A stretch of DNA of 64,000 nucleotides from Thalassospira sp. HJ (GTDB lineage: Bacteria; Pseudomonadota; Alphaproteobacteria; Rhodospirillales; Thalassospiraceae), in assembly GCF_000948415.1 (NCBI RefSeq), contig NZ_JYII01000010.1, positions 186,001 through 250,000 of the forward strand, in the 5' to 3' direction. The translations under genes were made by a program, and so were the position numbers. Of this stretch, positions 53,707 through 62,877 are shown one piece after another. Positions within the stretch are counted from its first letter, which is position 1. Every line of letters begins with the position of its first letter. Below the pieces are notes generated by a model. The model had not been told where the DNA came from. It worked only from the letters and a program-made list of their open reading frames with translations, and searched no databases.

Positions 53707-54591
53707 TCACGTCTCATTGGTCAGCCAATCAAGCAACGTGGTCGTCGTATCGCTGACAGATCGGCTGGGCACCACCCAGTACCCGCGATCCGGTCGGCTA
53801 ACTTCTGAACCCACGGCCACCAGCGACCCTTGCTCGATATGATGATCAATCAATCCCCGCCAACCCAGTGCAACGCCCTGTTCGGCAAGGGCGGCCTGAA
53901 TGACAAAGCCGTAGGTATTAAGCCCCAGATCCCCTTGCGCTGGTTTGCGGGTAATCCCGTGATCGGCAAGCCAGCTTTCCCACGTCAGCCAGCGTGATTT
54001 ACCTGTCACTTCCAGATGCAAAAGGGGTGCTCTGGCAAACTGGGCCGGATCGTCAAACGGCCCGTATCGCTCGAGGAACCCGGGCGTGCAGACCGGTACC
54101 ACCTGCTCCGGGATCAGAAGCTGTGCCGTTTCCGGGAAATCTTCGGCGCCGCCAAACAGCATGGCCGCATCGGTTTCACGGCCAAGTTCATCATCAAGGC
54201 CTTGGGAGGCAATGATATGGACTTCGGCCTCGGGATGCAGGCGGCGGAAATCGGTCACGCGCGGCATCAACCAGAAGGCGGCGAAGCCGAAATCGGTAAA
54301 GATCCGCACTGCGTGATCCTGTGAAGATCGGCGGGTGTCGCGCACCGCCTTGTCGATATGCTCGACACTGCTTTGCACGGCTTCAAACAGGATTTCACCC
54401 GCATCGGTCAACCGGCTGCCGCCCTGGGATCGATGGAGCAGCGAGACGCCCAACTGATCCTCAACCCGCTTGATCTGATAGGTCACCGCAGGCTGGCTTA
54501 ACCCCAACTCATTGGCCGCGCGCGTTAGGCTGCCCAGCCGCCCAACTGCTTCGAAAATTCTCAGCCATCCAATGTCGAGCGGTCTTTGCAT
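53707..54591 (-). CDS. LysR-family regulator of choline-sulfate use
   Basis: The 294-residue product has an N-terminal HTH (LRIFEAVGRLGSLTRAANELGLSQPAVTYQIKRVEDQLG) and a GcvA-like effector domain (VRIFTDFGFAAFWLMPRVTDFRRLHPEAEVHI). It is divergent from betC with the structured element between them. This pairing matches the regulator usually found with choline-sulfatase genes. Confidence 0.87.
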   Translation of the reverse strand: MQRPLDIGWLRIFEAVGRLGSLTRAANELGLSQPAVTYQIKRVEDQLGVSLLHRSQGGSRLTDAGEILFEAVQSSVEHIDKAVRDTRRSSQDHAVRIFTDFGFAAFWLMPRVTDFRRLHPEAEVHIIASQGLDDELGRETDAAMLFGGAEDFPETAQLLIPEQVVPVCTPGFLERYGPFDDPAQFARAPLLHLEVTGKSRWLTWESWLADHGITRKPAQGDLGLNTYGFVIQAALAEQGVALGWRGLIDHHIEQGSLVAVGSEVSRPDRGYWVVPSRSVSDTTTTLLDWLTNET

Positions 54592-55106
54592 TATAAAAAT
54601 TCTTTATGGAAGTGATTAAAAAACACCGGGTTTCTTTGGCTATCGATTTATGGATTTAATGTTGGAGGGTCAGGATTCATTCATTTGACTTGAATGGTCA
54701 ATCAGATTTGTGCGGATACGCGGAGCGAAACCGCCGGAAGATATGCATCTTTCAAGGTTTTGCGACAAAGTAGCCCGTGCAAATCCGATTGATCCGAAGG
54801 ACAGAGATTATATTTGCGATCTCCGGCGTCAAATCCCTTGGGCGGGATACCAACCCGCCCTGCGGCCATTTCCTGGGATTTCACAAATATAATCTCTGCC
54901 ATTCAAATCAAATGAATGGACCCTGACCCTCACGTGCTCAACGTCAAGCGGAATAACAAAAACACCCGGCAAAACGCACCCGAAAAGGGGCAGGGGTTTA
55001 AGGCTGGCGCTGACGCAAACGAACGACCAAGGGGTGCTTTTATCGTCAAGACTGCCATCTCGGTGATGGCTGGTTTGTCGCACCCCGATAAGGAGTGCTC
55101 GACTAA
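54592..55106. other. Divergent LysR-betC intergenic region
   Basis: It contains the second structured element (54665-54931) and about 175 bp of native promoter sequence before betC. No other gene is seen. An A/T-rich stretch lies at the LysR side. GGAG of the betC ribosome site is at 55091-55094. Confidence 0.5.
54665..54931. mobile_element. MITE-like structured element, copy 2 (between LysR and betC)
   Basis: This copy is also 267 bp, with terminal inverted repeats of 33 bp (54665-54697 and 54899-54931; 30 of 33 positions pair). It shares the internal blocks of copy 1 (GATTTGTGC, ATCTTTCAAG, TTTTGCGACAAA, GATCC, CGTCAAATCCCTT) in the same order. The stem sequences differ but still pair: TCAATC/GATTGA in place of CCCGG/CCGGG, CAGAGATTATATTTG/CAAATATAATCTCTG for the long stem, and GGGCGGG/CCCGCCC for the inner hairpin. 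No target-site duplication is obvious. It separates the LysR gene from betC and could alter the native divergent promoter. Confidence 0.78.
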
Positions 55107-56621
55107 ATGACGTCCCCGAATATCTTGATCCTGATGGCTGACCAGTTGAACGGAACCCTGTTCCCCGATGGTCCTGCGGATTTCCTTCATACGCCGCATT
55201 TGCGCAAACTCGCTGAACGTTCGGCGCGTTTCCGCAACTGTTATACCGGCTCCCCACTTTGCGCCCCGGGGCGTGCATCCTTCATGGCCGGTCAGTTGCC
55301 CCATCGCACCCGGGTTTATGACAACGCCGCCGAATTCTCATCGGACATTCCGACCTATGCCCATCACTTGCGCCGCGCGGGATATTACACCTGCCTGTCG
55401 GGCAAGATGCATTTCGTCGGCCACGATCAGCTGCACGGGTTTGAAGAACGCCTGACCACCGATATCTATCCGGCGGACTTTGGCTGGACCCCGGATTATC
55501 GCAAGCCGGGCGAACGCATTGACTGGTGGTATCACAACCTTGGCTCCGTCACCGGTGCCGGTGTCGCCGAGATTTCCAACCAGATGGAATATGATGACGA
55601 GGTTGCCTACAACGCGACGCATAAGCTTTATGATCTGTCGCGCGGTCATGATGACCGCCCATGGTGCCTGACGGTCAGCTTTACCCATCCGCATGACCCG
55701 TACGTTGCGCGCAAGAAATTCTGGGATCTCTATGAAGATTGCCCGGAACTCGAACCCGATGTCGCCCCGTTTGATTTCGATGATCAGGATCCGCATTCCC
55801 AGCGCCTGATGCATGCCAGCGACTACACGGCTTTCGATATCAAGAAGGAAGATGTCCGTCGTTCCCGTCAGGCCTATTTTGCCAACATCTCCTATATCGA
55901 CGACAAGGTCGGGCAGATCATGGAGGTGCTTGAAACCACCCGTCAGCTCGATAACACCATCATCATCTTTGTCTCTGATCATGGCGATATGCTGGGCGAA
56001 CGCGGCCTGTGGTTTAAAATGAGCTTCTTTGAGGGCTCGGCGCGTGTGCCGCTGATGATGGCTGGGCCAAACATCACACCGGGCCTTTATACCGATCCTG
56101 TTTCAAGCCTTGATGTCACCCCGACCGTGGCCGATCTTGCCGGCATATCCATGGAAGAAGTCGCGCCCTGGACCGATGGCATGTCGCTCTGTGGCATGCT
56201 TGCGGGCAAGGCCCGCACCGAGCCGGTCCTGATGGAATATGCCGCCGAGGGATCCTATGCCCCGCTGGTTTGTATCCGCGAAGGCAAATGGAAATACACC
56301 TATTGCACGCTTGATCCCGAACAGCTTTTCGATCTGGAAGCCGATCCGAAGGAGCTGACCAACCTGGCAGCCGATCCGGCCTGTGCCGATCAGATGGCGG
56401 CGTTTCGTGCGCAGCGCGATGCGCGTTGGAACCTTGATGCCTTTGATCAGGCGGTTCGTGAAAGCCAGGCACGTCGCTGGATCGTTTACGAGGCGCTGCG
56501 CAACGGCTCCTACTTCCCGTGGGATTATCAGCCGCTGCAAAAGGCGTCCGAGCGCTACATGCGCAATCACATGGATCTCAACGATCTCGAAGAAAACCAG
56601 CGCTTCCCGCGAGGGGAGTAA
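55107..56621 (+). CDS. betC: Choline-sulfatase
   Basis: It hydrolyses choline-O-sulfate to choline and sulfate, feeding glycine betaine synthesis or sulfur supply. The 504-residue product has the sulfatase signature with the formylglycine cysteine C52 (SPLCAPGRASFMAG), metal ligands near the N-terminus (ILMADQLNG) and VSDHGDMLGERGLWFK, and the choline-sulfatase-specific C-terminal tail (QPLQKASERYMRNHMDLNDLE). There is no signal peptide. betA and betB are not adjacent here. Confidence 0.94.
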   Translation: MTSPNILILMADQLNGTLFPDGPADFLHTPHLRKLAERSARFRNCYTGSPLCAPGRASFMAGQLPHRTRVYDNAAEFSSDIPTYAHHLRRAGYYTCLSGKMHFVGHDQLHGFEERLTTDIYPADFGWTPDYRKPGERIDWWYHNLGSVTGAGVAEISNQMEYDDEVAYNATHKLYDLSRGHDDRPWCLTVSFTHPHDPYVARKKFWDLYEDCPELEPDVAPFDFDDQDPHSQRLMHASDYTAFDIKKEDVRRSRQAYFANISYIDDKVGQIMEVLETTRQLDNTIIIFVSDHGDMLGERGLWFKMSFFEGSARVPLMMAGPNITPGLYTDPVSSLDVTPTVADLAGISMEEVAPWTDGMSLCGMLAGKARTEPVLMEYAAEGSYAPLVCIREGKWKYTYCTLDPEQLFDLEADPKELTNLAADPACADQMAAFRAQRDARWNLDAFDQAVRESQARRWIVYEALRNGSYFPWDYQPLQKASERYMRNHMDLNDLEENQRFPRGE

Positions 56622-56625
56622 GAAG

Positions 56626-56664
56626 CAGCGTCGGCCAGCCATGTGGGACGGCTGGCCGGCGCTG
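56626..56664. terminator. Long hairpin after betC
   Basis: A CGGCCAGCC/GGCTGGCCG stem with an outer CAGCG/CGCTG extension starts 5 bases after the betC stop. There is no T-run; it may protect the mRNA 3' end or terminate weakly. Confidence 0.45.
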
Positions 56665-56773
56665 CCTCAACTCTTCAGACAATTCAAGTCACCGGCCCGG
56701 CACGTTGAATTAATCCTCATACTATTGTTGCTGTGGTGGCGTCAGGTGTTGGAATCTGCCGTTTGGCATGCAT

Positions 56774-57721
56774 TCAGTGCAGGGGCAAAGTGGCCGTACC
56801 ATTGGTTTGTGCTGCCATCGGATTAAGGATTTTCCAGTCCGCCACCTTTTCATTGATGATGCCGCTATTGACCAGACACTGGCGGATAAAGCCGCTTTGA
56901 CGCAGGGTGGTCAGGCCGTGATCAAGGGCCTTGAGGAAGTTCTGTGCACCGGGCAGGCGGCGCGAAATCATGAAATGCTGGCTTCCCGGCAGGATCACTT
57001 TGACCCCGGGCATCGGATACAGGGTGACGTCTTCGTTTCGCCGGGTCAGATCAGGTTCGGATGAAAACTCCAGCAAGGTAAAGTCAGCCCGCCCGGCATT
57101 AATCAGACTATAGATCTGAAAGGTGGTCGGGGCACTGGCGAGGCTTTTGGGCACAAGGTTTTCAAGTGCTTCCCAATCCAGTCGCCAGGTGCGAATGGAC
57201 ACGGCCTGCATGTCATGCAGATCGGAAATGGGGGCGTCGCTGCGTAGCGCAAGGGTGTCAGGACTGACATAGACGCCTTTTTCGAACTCGCCCTTGCGCA
57301 GGATCGGGGCCGATTTCAGTAAATCCGGATAGGGATCAATATTGAATTCCCAGTCCGACTTGACGTCGGCCAGACCATCACTGACCATTTTGCGGCTACG
57401 CTCCGAATTGGGCGAGGGGATAGCCCTGACCTTGGCCTTGATCCCGCCGGCGGTCAGGGCTTCCTGCAGGATGGAATAGATGACGAGCGATGCGCTGCTC
57501 GAATGATCGGCAAGACAGGATCGGCAAGCGGAATCCGGATTTAGCTGACAGGCCCGCACATCCTCAAACTCGCTCTCACGCACGGGGAGCCTGATTTCGA
57601 GCGGTTCAGCCGCATAAAGCGGGCCGCTGGCGATAAGTGTCAGCAGATAAAGCGCGACGCTCAGGGCAAGACGGATGGGGGCTCGGGCCTGTGGGCGGGA
57701 TGAGCCAGTGTGGAGGCACAT
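56774..57721 (-). CDS. Periplasmic solute-binding-like protein
   Basis: The 315-residue product is taken from ATG 57721, where a signal peptide begins (LALSVALYLLTLIASGPLYAAEP); the open frame extends 63 codons further but there it runs through the ilvE terminator. The mature part looks like a family 3 binding protein (LVIYSILQEALTAGGIKAKVRAIP; AVSIRTWRLDWEALENL; RADFTLLEFS). It has several cysteines near the N-terminus (CQLNPDSACRSC). No transporter genes are adjacent. Ligand unknown. Confidence 0.7.
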   Translation of the reverse strand: MCLHTGSSRPQARAPIRLALSVALYLLTLIASGPLYAAEPLEIRLPVRESEFEDVRACQLNPDSACRSCLADHSSSASLVIYSILQEALTAGGIKAKVRAIPSPNSERSRKMVSDGLADVKSDWEFNIDPYPDLLKSAPILRKGEFEKGVYVSPDTLALRSDAPISDLHDMQAVSIRTWRLDWEALENLVPKSLASAPTTFQIYSLINAGRADFTLLEFSSEPDLTRRNEDVTLYPMPGVKVILPGSQHFMISRRLPGAQNFLKALDHGLTTLRQSGFIRQCLVNSGIINEKVADWKILNPMAAQTNGTATLPLH

Positions 57722-57830
57722 TGTGGGGTCCGGCAGTGATTGTGTTTGGGGCGATCTGGTCGATATGTGAATGCGCGACCGTGATTGCATCCGTGGCGGG
57801 TGAATCTTTTTGCGAACTTGTCTTTGAGCA

Positions 57831-57869
57831 AAGAAAAACACCCCGGCGCGCAAGGCTTGGGGTGTTTTC
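57831..57869 (-). terminator. Terminator of ilvE
   Basis: Perfect 10-bp arms AAAACACCCC (57835-57844) and GGGGTGTTTT (57859-57868) are followed by a T-run on the minus strand, 38 bases beyond ilvE. Confidence 0.88.
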
Positions 57870-57906
57870 AAAAAATTTGAATAATCGCTGTGATTATTCA
57901 AAAAAA

Positions 57907-58803
57907 TCACTCAGCGGCAACGGCGGTATTTTCGCCGCGCACCAGCGCCATGTAATCTTCCATCATGGTCTTACAGACCTGACCCGGGGTGAATTTGTAC
58001 GGGCCGATTTCCGCAACCGGTGTCACTTCGGCGGCCGTCCCGGTCAGGAAGCATTCCTCGAAACCTTCCATTTCCTCGGGCATGATTGCGCGTTCGATGA
58101 CTTCATAGCCACGCGCCTTGGCAAGGCCGATCACGGTACGGCGGGTGATGCCGTCGAGGAAGCAATCAGGCTTCGGCGTATGGATCTGGCCATCCTTGAT
58201 GAAGAAGACGTTGGCGCCGGTGGCTTCTGCCACCTGACCGCGGTAATCGAGCATCAGGGCATCGGCATAGCCTTTGCGTTCTGCTTCGTGCTTGGATAGC
58301 GTGCAGATCATGTAAAGGCCCGATGCCTTGGCATTGGTCGGTGCGGTGTTCGGTGCCGGGCGGGCCCATTTCGAGAGGTCCAGACGAATGCCCTTAAGGC
58401 GTTCTTCCGGTGCGAAATAGCTCGGCCATTCCCAGCAAGCAATCGCCACATTGATGCGCGTGGTCTGGGCAGAAACACCCATCATTTCACTGCCGCGCCA
58501 GGCAATACGGCGGATATAGCCTTCGGTGATGTTGTTGGCAGCGAGCGTCTCGATGACAGCGTCATCAAGTTCAGCAGCGCTGTAGGGGATTTTCATATCC
58601 AGGATTTCACCGGATTTGATCAGGCGTTCGCCATGTTCGGCCAGCTTGAAAACCTTGCCGTTATAGGACCGTTCGCCTTCAAATACCGCACTCCCGTAAT
58701 GGACAGCGTGGCTCAGCACATGCAAAGTGCTTTCACGCCACGGTTTAAGTTCGCCATTATACCAGATATAACCGTCGCGGTTATCAAAGGTCGGAGTTGT
58801 CAT
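57907..58803 (-). CDS. ilvE: Branched-chain-amino-acid aminotransferase
   Basis: It transaminates the branched-chain 2-keto acids. The 298-residue class IV PLP enzyme has YIWYNGELKPWRE, HYGSAVFEGERSY, YIRRIAWRGSEMMG, LSKHEAERKGYADALMLD, EATGANVFFI and GTAAEVTPVAEIGP. The length is standard. It is divergent from a MarR-family gene. Confidence 0.95.
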   Translation of the reverse strand: MTTPTFDNRDGYIWYNGELKPWRESTLHVLSHAVHYGSAVFEGERSYNGKVFKLAEHGERLIKSGEILDMKIPYSAAELDDAVIETLAANNITEGYIRRIAWRGSEMMGVSAQTTRINVAIACWEWPSYFAPEERLKGIRLDLSKWARPAPNTAPTNAKASGLYMICTLSKHEAERKGYADALMLDYRGQVAEATGANVFFIKDGQIHTPKPDCFLDGITRRTVIGLAKARGYEVIERAIMPEEMEGFEECFLTGTAAEVTPVAEIGPYKFTPGQVCKTMMEDYMALVRGENTAVAAE

Positions 58804-58916
58804 TTGCCAAATTCCATTTCAAGAACGTTCCTGGACGTAACTTTATGTCCTTATTTGTCTGGTCGAGGTAACATTCATAGATTAATGTGTCAATATAACT
58901 GACATAACGGATAAGC

Positions 58917-59432
58917 ATGGCAGATATCTCTACACGCAAGGTCAACCCGCTTTTTCTGCGGGAAGAAGAACTTAGACAAGGCATTGAATTACTGTTCTAT
59001 GCCTACCGTGATTTCACTGAAGTCGCGGACCAGATGCTTGCGCAATATAATTTCGGTCGCGCCCACCACCGGGTCATCTATTTCGTCAGTCGGAACCCCG
59101 GAATCACGGTCAGTGACCTGTTGTCGATTCTCAAGATCACCAAACAGTCCCTGTCGCGTGTGCTGGGCCAGTTGGTGCGCGAAGGTTTTATCGAACAAAA
59201 GACCGGTCTGCAGGACCGTCGTCAGCGTTTGCTGACCCTGACGGAAAAGGGTGAGGCGCTTGAACGCGAGCTGACCGAACAGCAGCGCGCCCTGATTGCC
59301 GCAGCCTATCGAGAGGCAGGCGCAGAATCGGTTGAGGGCTTCCGCAAGGTCATGCTGGGCATGATGGAAGAAAAGGACCGCAAACGGTTCGAGGATGATG
59401 GCCCCGGTGGCCTGCGCCGTCGCGCAGGATAA
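58917..59432 (+). CDS. MarR-family transcriptional regulator
   Basis: The 171-residue product has the winged-helix core (HHRVIYFVSRNPGITVSDLLSILKITKQSLSRVLGQLVREGFIEQ) and the wing QDRRQRLLTLTEKGEAL. ATG 58917 begins MADIS; no ribosome site is strong. It is divergent from ilvE and precedes the two-component genes by 133 bases. Target and ligand unknown. Confidence 0.88.
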   Translation: MADISTRKVNPLFLREEELRQGIELLFYAYRDFTEVADQMLAQYNFGRAHHRVIYFVSRNPGITVSDLLSILKITKQSLSRVLGQLVREGFIEQKTGLQDRRQRLLTLTEKGEALERELTEQQRALIAAAYREAGAESVEGFRKVMLGMMEEKDRKRFEDDGPGGLRRRAG

Positions 59433-59565
59433 CGTTCAGGATAACGGGCAGGATAAAAAGCACACTGCAAACGGATGGTCATATTTTTGACGTCCTTATC
59501 CTTACGCTTTTGAAAGATTTTGCAGCCAGATTGTTCTGCATAGATGTTGATCCAGGGAAAACCCG

Positions 59566-60294
59566 ATGACCGGTGCTGATCAGCCACATATTCTTGTGGT
59601 CGATGATGATGACCGTTTGCGCGACCTTCTTACCCGATACTTGGGGGAGAACGGTTTTAACGTGTCTGCGGCGCGCGATGCCGCCAATGCGCGTGCGAGC
59701 CTGTCGGGGTTGCAGTTTGATCTGATCGTGCTTGATGTTTTGATGCCCGGTGAAAAGGGCGTCGATCTGGCGCGCAGCCTGCGCGAAGCCGGATCAAAGG
59801 TGCCAATCCTGTTGCTGACCGCCCTTTCGGAAACCGAAGACCGCATTGCCGGCCTTGAGGCAGGTGTGGATGATTACCTTGCCAAGCCGTTCGAGCCGCG
59901 TGAACTGGTGCTGCGGATCGAGGCGATCTTGCGCCGCTATGGCGAATTGCCCGAGATGGAAACGTCGGCATCCGTGGAGGTGCCAGAAACCAGTGCATCC
60001 TTTGGTGCATATCGTTTTGATCTGACGCGGATGATCCTGCAACGCGGGGACGAGCATATCTATCTGACCACGGCCGAGCAGGCGTTGCTGAGCGCATTGG
60101 TCAAAAGGCGTGGACAAACGACATCGCGCGAACAGCTTCACGGCATGATCAGCGGCAATGCCATCGATCCCGGGGCATCGCGCAGCATTGATGTGCAGGT
60201 CACCCGACTTCGGCGCAAATTCGAAGAAGACCCCAAACAACCAAGATACTTGCAGACAGTACGTGGTCAGGGCTATGTCCTGTATACGGACTGA
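59566..60294 (+). CDS. OmpR/PhoB-type response regulator
   Basis: The 242-residue product has a receiver domain with phospho-acceptor D57 (LIVLDVLMPGEKG), T and K switch residues (LLTALSE; YLAKPFEPREL) and a C-terminal winged helix (LTTAEQALLSALVKRRGQTTSREQL; DVQVTRLRRKFEEDP). It is followed 46 bases later by its cognate kinase. It is close in sequence to the OmpR family of alphaproteobacteria (osmotic or envelope responses). Confidence 0.93.
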   Translation: MTGADQPHILVVDDDDRLRDLLTRYLGENGFNVSAARDAANARASLSGLQFDLIVLDVLMPGEKGVDLARSLREAGSKVPILLLTALSETEDRIAGLEAGVDDYLAKPFEPRELVLRIEAILRRYGELPEMETSASVEVPETSASFGAYRFDLTRMILQRGDEHIYLTTAEQALLSALVKRRGQTTSREQLHGMISGNAIDPGASRSIDVQVTRLRRKFEEDPKQPRYLQTVRGQGYVLYTD

Positions 60295-60340
60295 CGAGTG
60301 CAATTCTGACCGACCATGACAACCGACAGGGACAAGCAGC

Positions 60341-61675
60341 GTGGGTAGCGAACAGAACGGACGGATCAAATCACTGATGCCGACGGGGCTTTTGGGCCGG
60401 TCGCTTCTGATCCTGATGACGCCGATGCTGCTGCTGCAGATCGTCACCGTCCTGATCTTCTTTGAGCGTCACTGGGATACGGTGGCCCGGCAGCTCAGCC
60501 GTGGTCTGGCTGGCGATGTGATCTTTGTGATCGATTATATTGGGCAGTATCCGGATCCAGAACATTACGAGTGGATTCAGAACTCGGCTCGGGCGCGCAT
60601 GCAGCTTGATATCGTGTTTGAACCCGAGGCTATCCTGGACCGCCAGATAAGCGAGCCGCCGTTGGGCCTTGTATCCGAAGAACTGTTTCATGCGCTTGAT
60701 GAGCGCTTGCAGCGGCCATTCTTCTTTGATCTCGACCTTGATGATCGGCGGCTTGAAATTCGTGTGCAGATGAAAGACGGTGTGATTTCGATCATCGCCC
60801 CGCGCAAGCGCCTGTATAACTCGACCACCTATATCTTCTTCCTGTGGATCGCCGGTTCTGCCCTGATCCTTTATGGGGTTGCGGTGATCTTTATGCGCAA
60901 TCAGGTCCGTCCGATCCGGCGTCTGGCCAAGGCTGCCGATCAGTTCGGTCGCGGTGTGGATGTTGAAAACTTCAAACCCGAAGGGGCGGCTGAAGTTCGT
61001 ATGGCAGCGACATCGTTCATGTCGATGCGTGATCGTATCGGACGTCATTTGTCACAGCGCACAGCGCTGCTTGCCGGTGTGTCGCATGACTTGCGCACGC
61101 CGTTGACCCGCATGAAGCTTGAACTTGCCATGCAGCAAAGCTCGCCCGGTGTTGATGCCCTGAAACAGGATGTCATCGACATGGAGCGCATGGTTGATGC
61201 CTATCTGGCATTCGCGCGCGGTGAAGAGGGCGAGAAAGCGGTTCTGACCGATATTGGCAAACTTCTGACCGATCAGGTCGGCGAGGCATTGCGTGACGGG
61301 CAGCAGATTGATCTTCACATCGAAGACAGCCTTGAGATGGAGCTGCGCCCGCAGTCACTAAAACGTTGTGTGGCAAACATCATGTCCAATGCCGGGCGGT
61401 ATGCCAACAATCTGTCTGTGCGTGCCGGACGGCGTGGACAGGATTACGAGATTGTCTTTGATGATGATGGCCCAGGCATCCCGGCTGACAAACGCGAAGA
61501 AGTCTTCAAGCCGTTTTACCGTTTGGAAGAATCCCGCAATCAGGCCACTGGTGGTGTTGGGCTGGGCATGACGATTGCGCGGGATTCAGCGCGCGGTCAT
61601 GGTGGCGATGTCTATCTTGAAGATGCGCCGGGCGGTGGGCTTCGCGTCCGTCTGGTACTGCCCATCGGCCACTAA
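60341..61675 (+). CDS. EnvZ-type sensor histidine kinase
   Basis: The 444-residue product has a first membrane span (LLILMTPMLLLQIVTVLIFF), a periplasmic domain of about 120 residues, a second span (TYIFFLWIAGSALILYGVAVIF), a HAMP domain (RNQVRPIRRLAKAADQFGRG), phospho-acceptor H249 (GVSHDLRTPLTRMKLEL) and an ATPase domain with N, G1 and G2 boxes (MSNAGRY, DDDGPGIP, GGVGLGMTI). The start is GTG 60341; ATG 60389 is a possible alternative. A terminator follows. Confidence 0.92.
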   Translation: MGSEQNGRIKSLMPTGLLGRSLLILMTPMLLLQIVTVLIFFERHWDTVARQLSRGLAGDVIFVIDYIGQYPDPEHYEWIQNSARARMQLDIVFEPEAILDRQISEPPLGLVSEELFHALDERLQRPFFFDLDLDDRRLEIRVQMKDGVISIIAPRKRLYNSTTYIFFLWIAGSALILYGVAVIFMRNQVRPIRRLAKAADQFGRGVDVENFKPEGAAEVRMAATSFMSMRDRIGRHLSQRTALLAGVSHDLRTPLTRMKLELAMQQSSPGVDALKQDVIDMERMVDAYLAFARGEEGEKAVLTDIGKLLTDQVGEALRDGQQIDLHIEDSLEMELRPQSLKRCVANIMSNAGRYANNLSVRAGRRGQDYEIVFDDDGPGIPADKREEVFKPFYRLEESRNQATGGVGLGMTIARDSARGHGGDVYLEDAPGGGLRVRLVLPIGH

Positions 61676-61694
61676 GCTTTGAATGACCAATGAC

Positions 61695-61722
61695 AAAAGC
61701 CCCGCCTTGTGCGGGGCTTTTT
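61695..61722. terminator. Terminator between the kinase and nitroreductase genes
   Basis: An 11-bp stem (AAAAGCCCCGC and complement) with a five-base loop is followed by T's on both strands. It serves the convergent pair. Confidence 0.87.
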
Positions 61723-61747
61723 GCTTTTGGGACTTTGCGTTGGCTTC

Positions 61748-62443
61748 TTAGAAGAAAGTCGCGATTTCCGAGAGGTCCTTTTTCTCGGTCGCGTGGGTCG
61801 GGATGGTGGCATCGGCCGCGGGGTATCCGGTGACGAGCAGGATGTAGGGCTTGTTGTGATCGGGGCGGCCGCAAATGTCGGTGAGGAAGCTCATGGGGTT
61901 TGGCGTATGCGTCAATGTGGCGAGGCCCGCGCGATGCAGGGCGGCGATCAGGAAGCCTGTCGCAATCGAAACCGATTCCGGCACATAGTAGTTCTTGCGA
62001 AGCTTGCCATCGGCGGATGTGCTTTTGCGTTCGCCAAAAATGCAGATGAGCCAGGGTGCCGTTTCGAGGAACGGTTTGCTGTCATCGGTGCCAAGCGGTT
62101 TAAGCGCATCCAGCCACTCCTCGCCCGCGCGGCCTTCGTAAAAGGCGCGTTCTTCTTCCTCTGCCGCCAGCCTGATCTTGCGTTTCATCGCCGGGTCGCC
62201 AATCACCGAGAAATGCCAGGGTTGATGATTGGCGCCGTTGGGCGCCGTACCCGCCGCACGAATGCAGGTTTCAATAATGTCGCGCGGAACCGGGCGATCA
62301 GAGAAATCACGCACGGTATGGCGGGTCTTGATGTCGTCATAGAAGCCTTGCGCCCGCGCACGCATCTGGGCGACGTCATATTCCTGATAATCGGGCAGGG
62401 GGATGGGAACGAAATCGGTGGTCAGGGATTTGGGGGACGACAT
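61748..62443 (-). CDS. Nitroreductase-family flavoprotein
   Basis: The 231-residue product has [20 protein letters not shown] (FMN phosphate site), [42 protein letters not shown] and a C-terminal [10 protein letters not shown]. It belongs to the nitroreductase/BluB-like superfamily; substrate and physiological role are not determined. It is a single gene, divergent from the ferredoxin-NADP reductase. Confidence 0.9.
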   Translation of the reverse strand: MSSPKSLTTDFVPIPLPDYQEYDVAQMRARAQGFYDDIKTRHTVRDFSDRPVPRDIIETCIRAAGTAPNGANHQPWHFSVIGDPAMKRKIRLAAEEEERAFYEGRAGEEWLDALKPLGTDDSKPFLETAPWLICIFGERKSTSADGKLRKNYYVPESVSIATGFLIAALHRAGLATLTHTPNPMSFLTDICGRPDHNKPYILLVTGYPAADATIPTHATEKKDLSEIATFF

Positions 62444-62877
62444 GGCGCTTCCTGAATTTTCTTGGTGTTTGTAAGGAGCCGATCTTATGGAGCATCAATG
62501 TGCCCAGCAAGGGCAAAGGCCCGCTGACACAGAGTTGTGAAAGGCGGTTGGCCGTGATTGATACGGACAGATATTCATTGCGATGTGTCATTGCACAAAG
62601 TCGCACACAGGCCTATCAAACCGGCAGTGAGGTGGAGCTTCGCGGTGCCACTATCTTGCGACGGTGGCTTTGGGCAGAGGTTCTATTTCACACTAAATAT
62701 GCAGACAATTATGTAATTTACACAAAATGACAATAAATTTGGATTGTTTTCTTGCGATATACGTTTGATTGATGTTAAATCGCGGCAACTTGGCATGGAA
62801 TGCGTGCCGGGATATATACTCCGTGTTTCCCGCCACGGTTCCACACACAGACAGACGAAACGGATTGATGTAGCGTT
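62444..62877. other. Divergent intergenic region, no gene seen
   Basis: This stretch separates the nitroreductase and the ferredoxin-NADP reductase genes. It is AT-rich in its right half and should hold both promoters. No FNR-type box matching the consensus was found. Confidence 0.4.
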
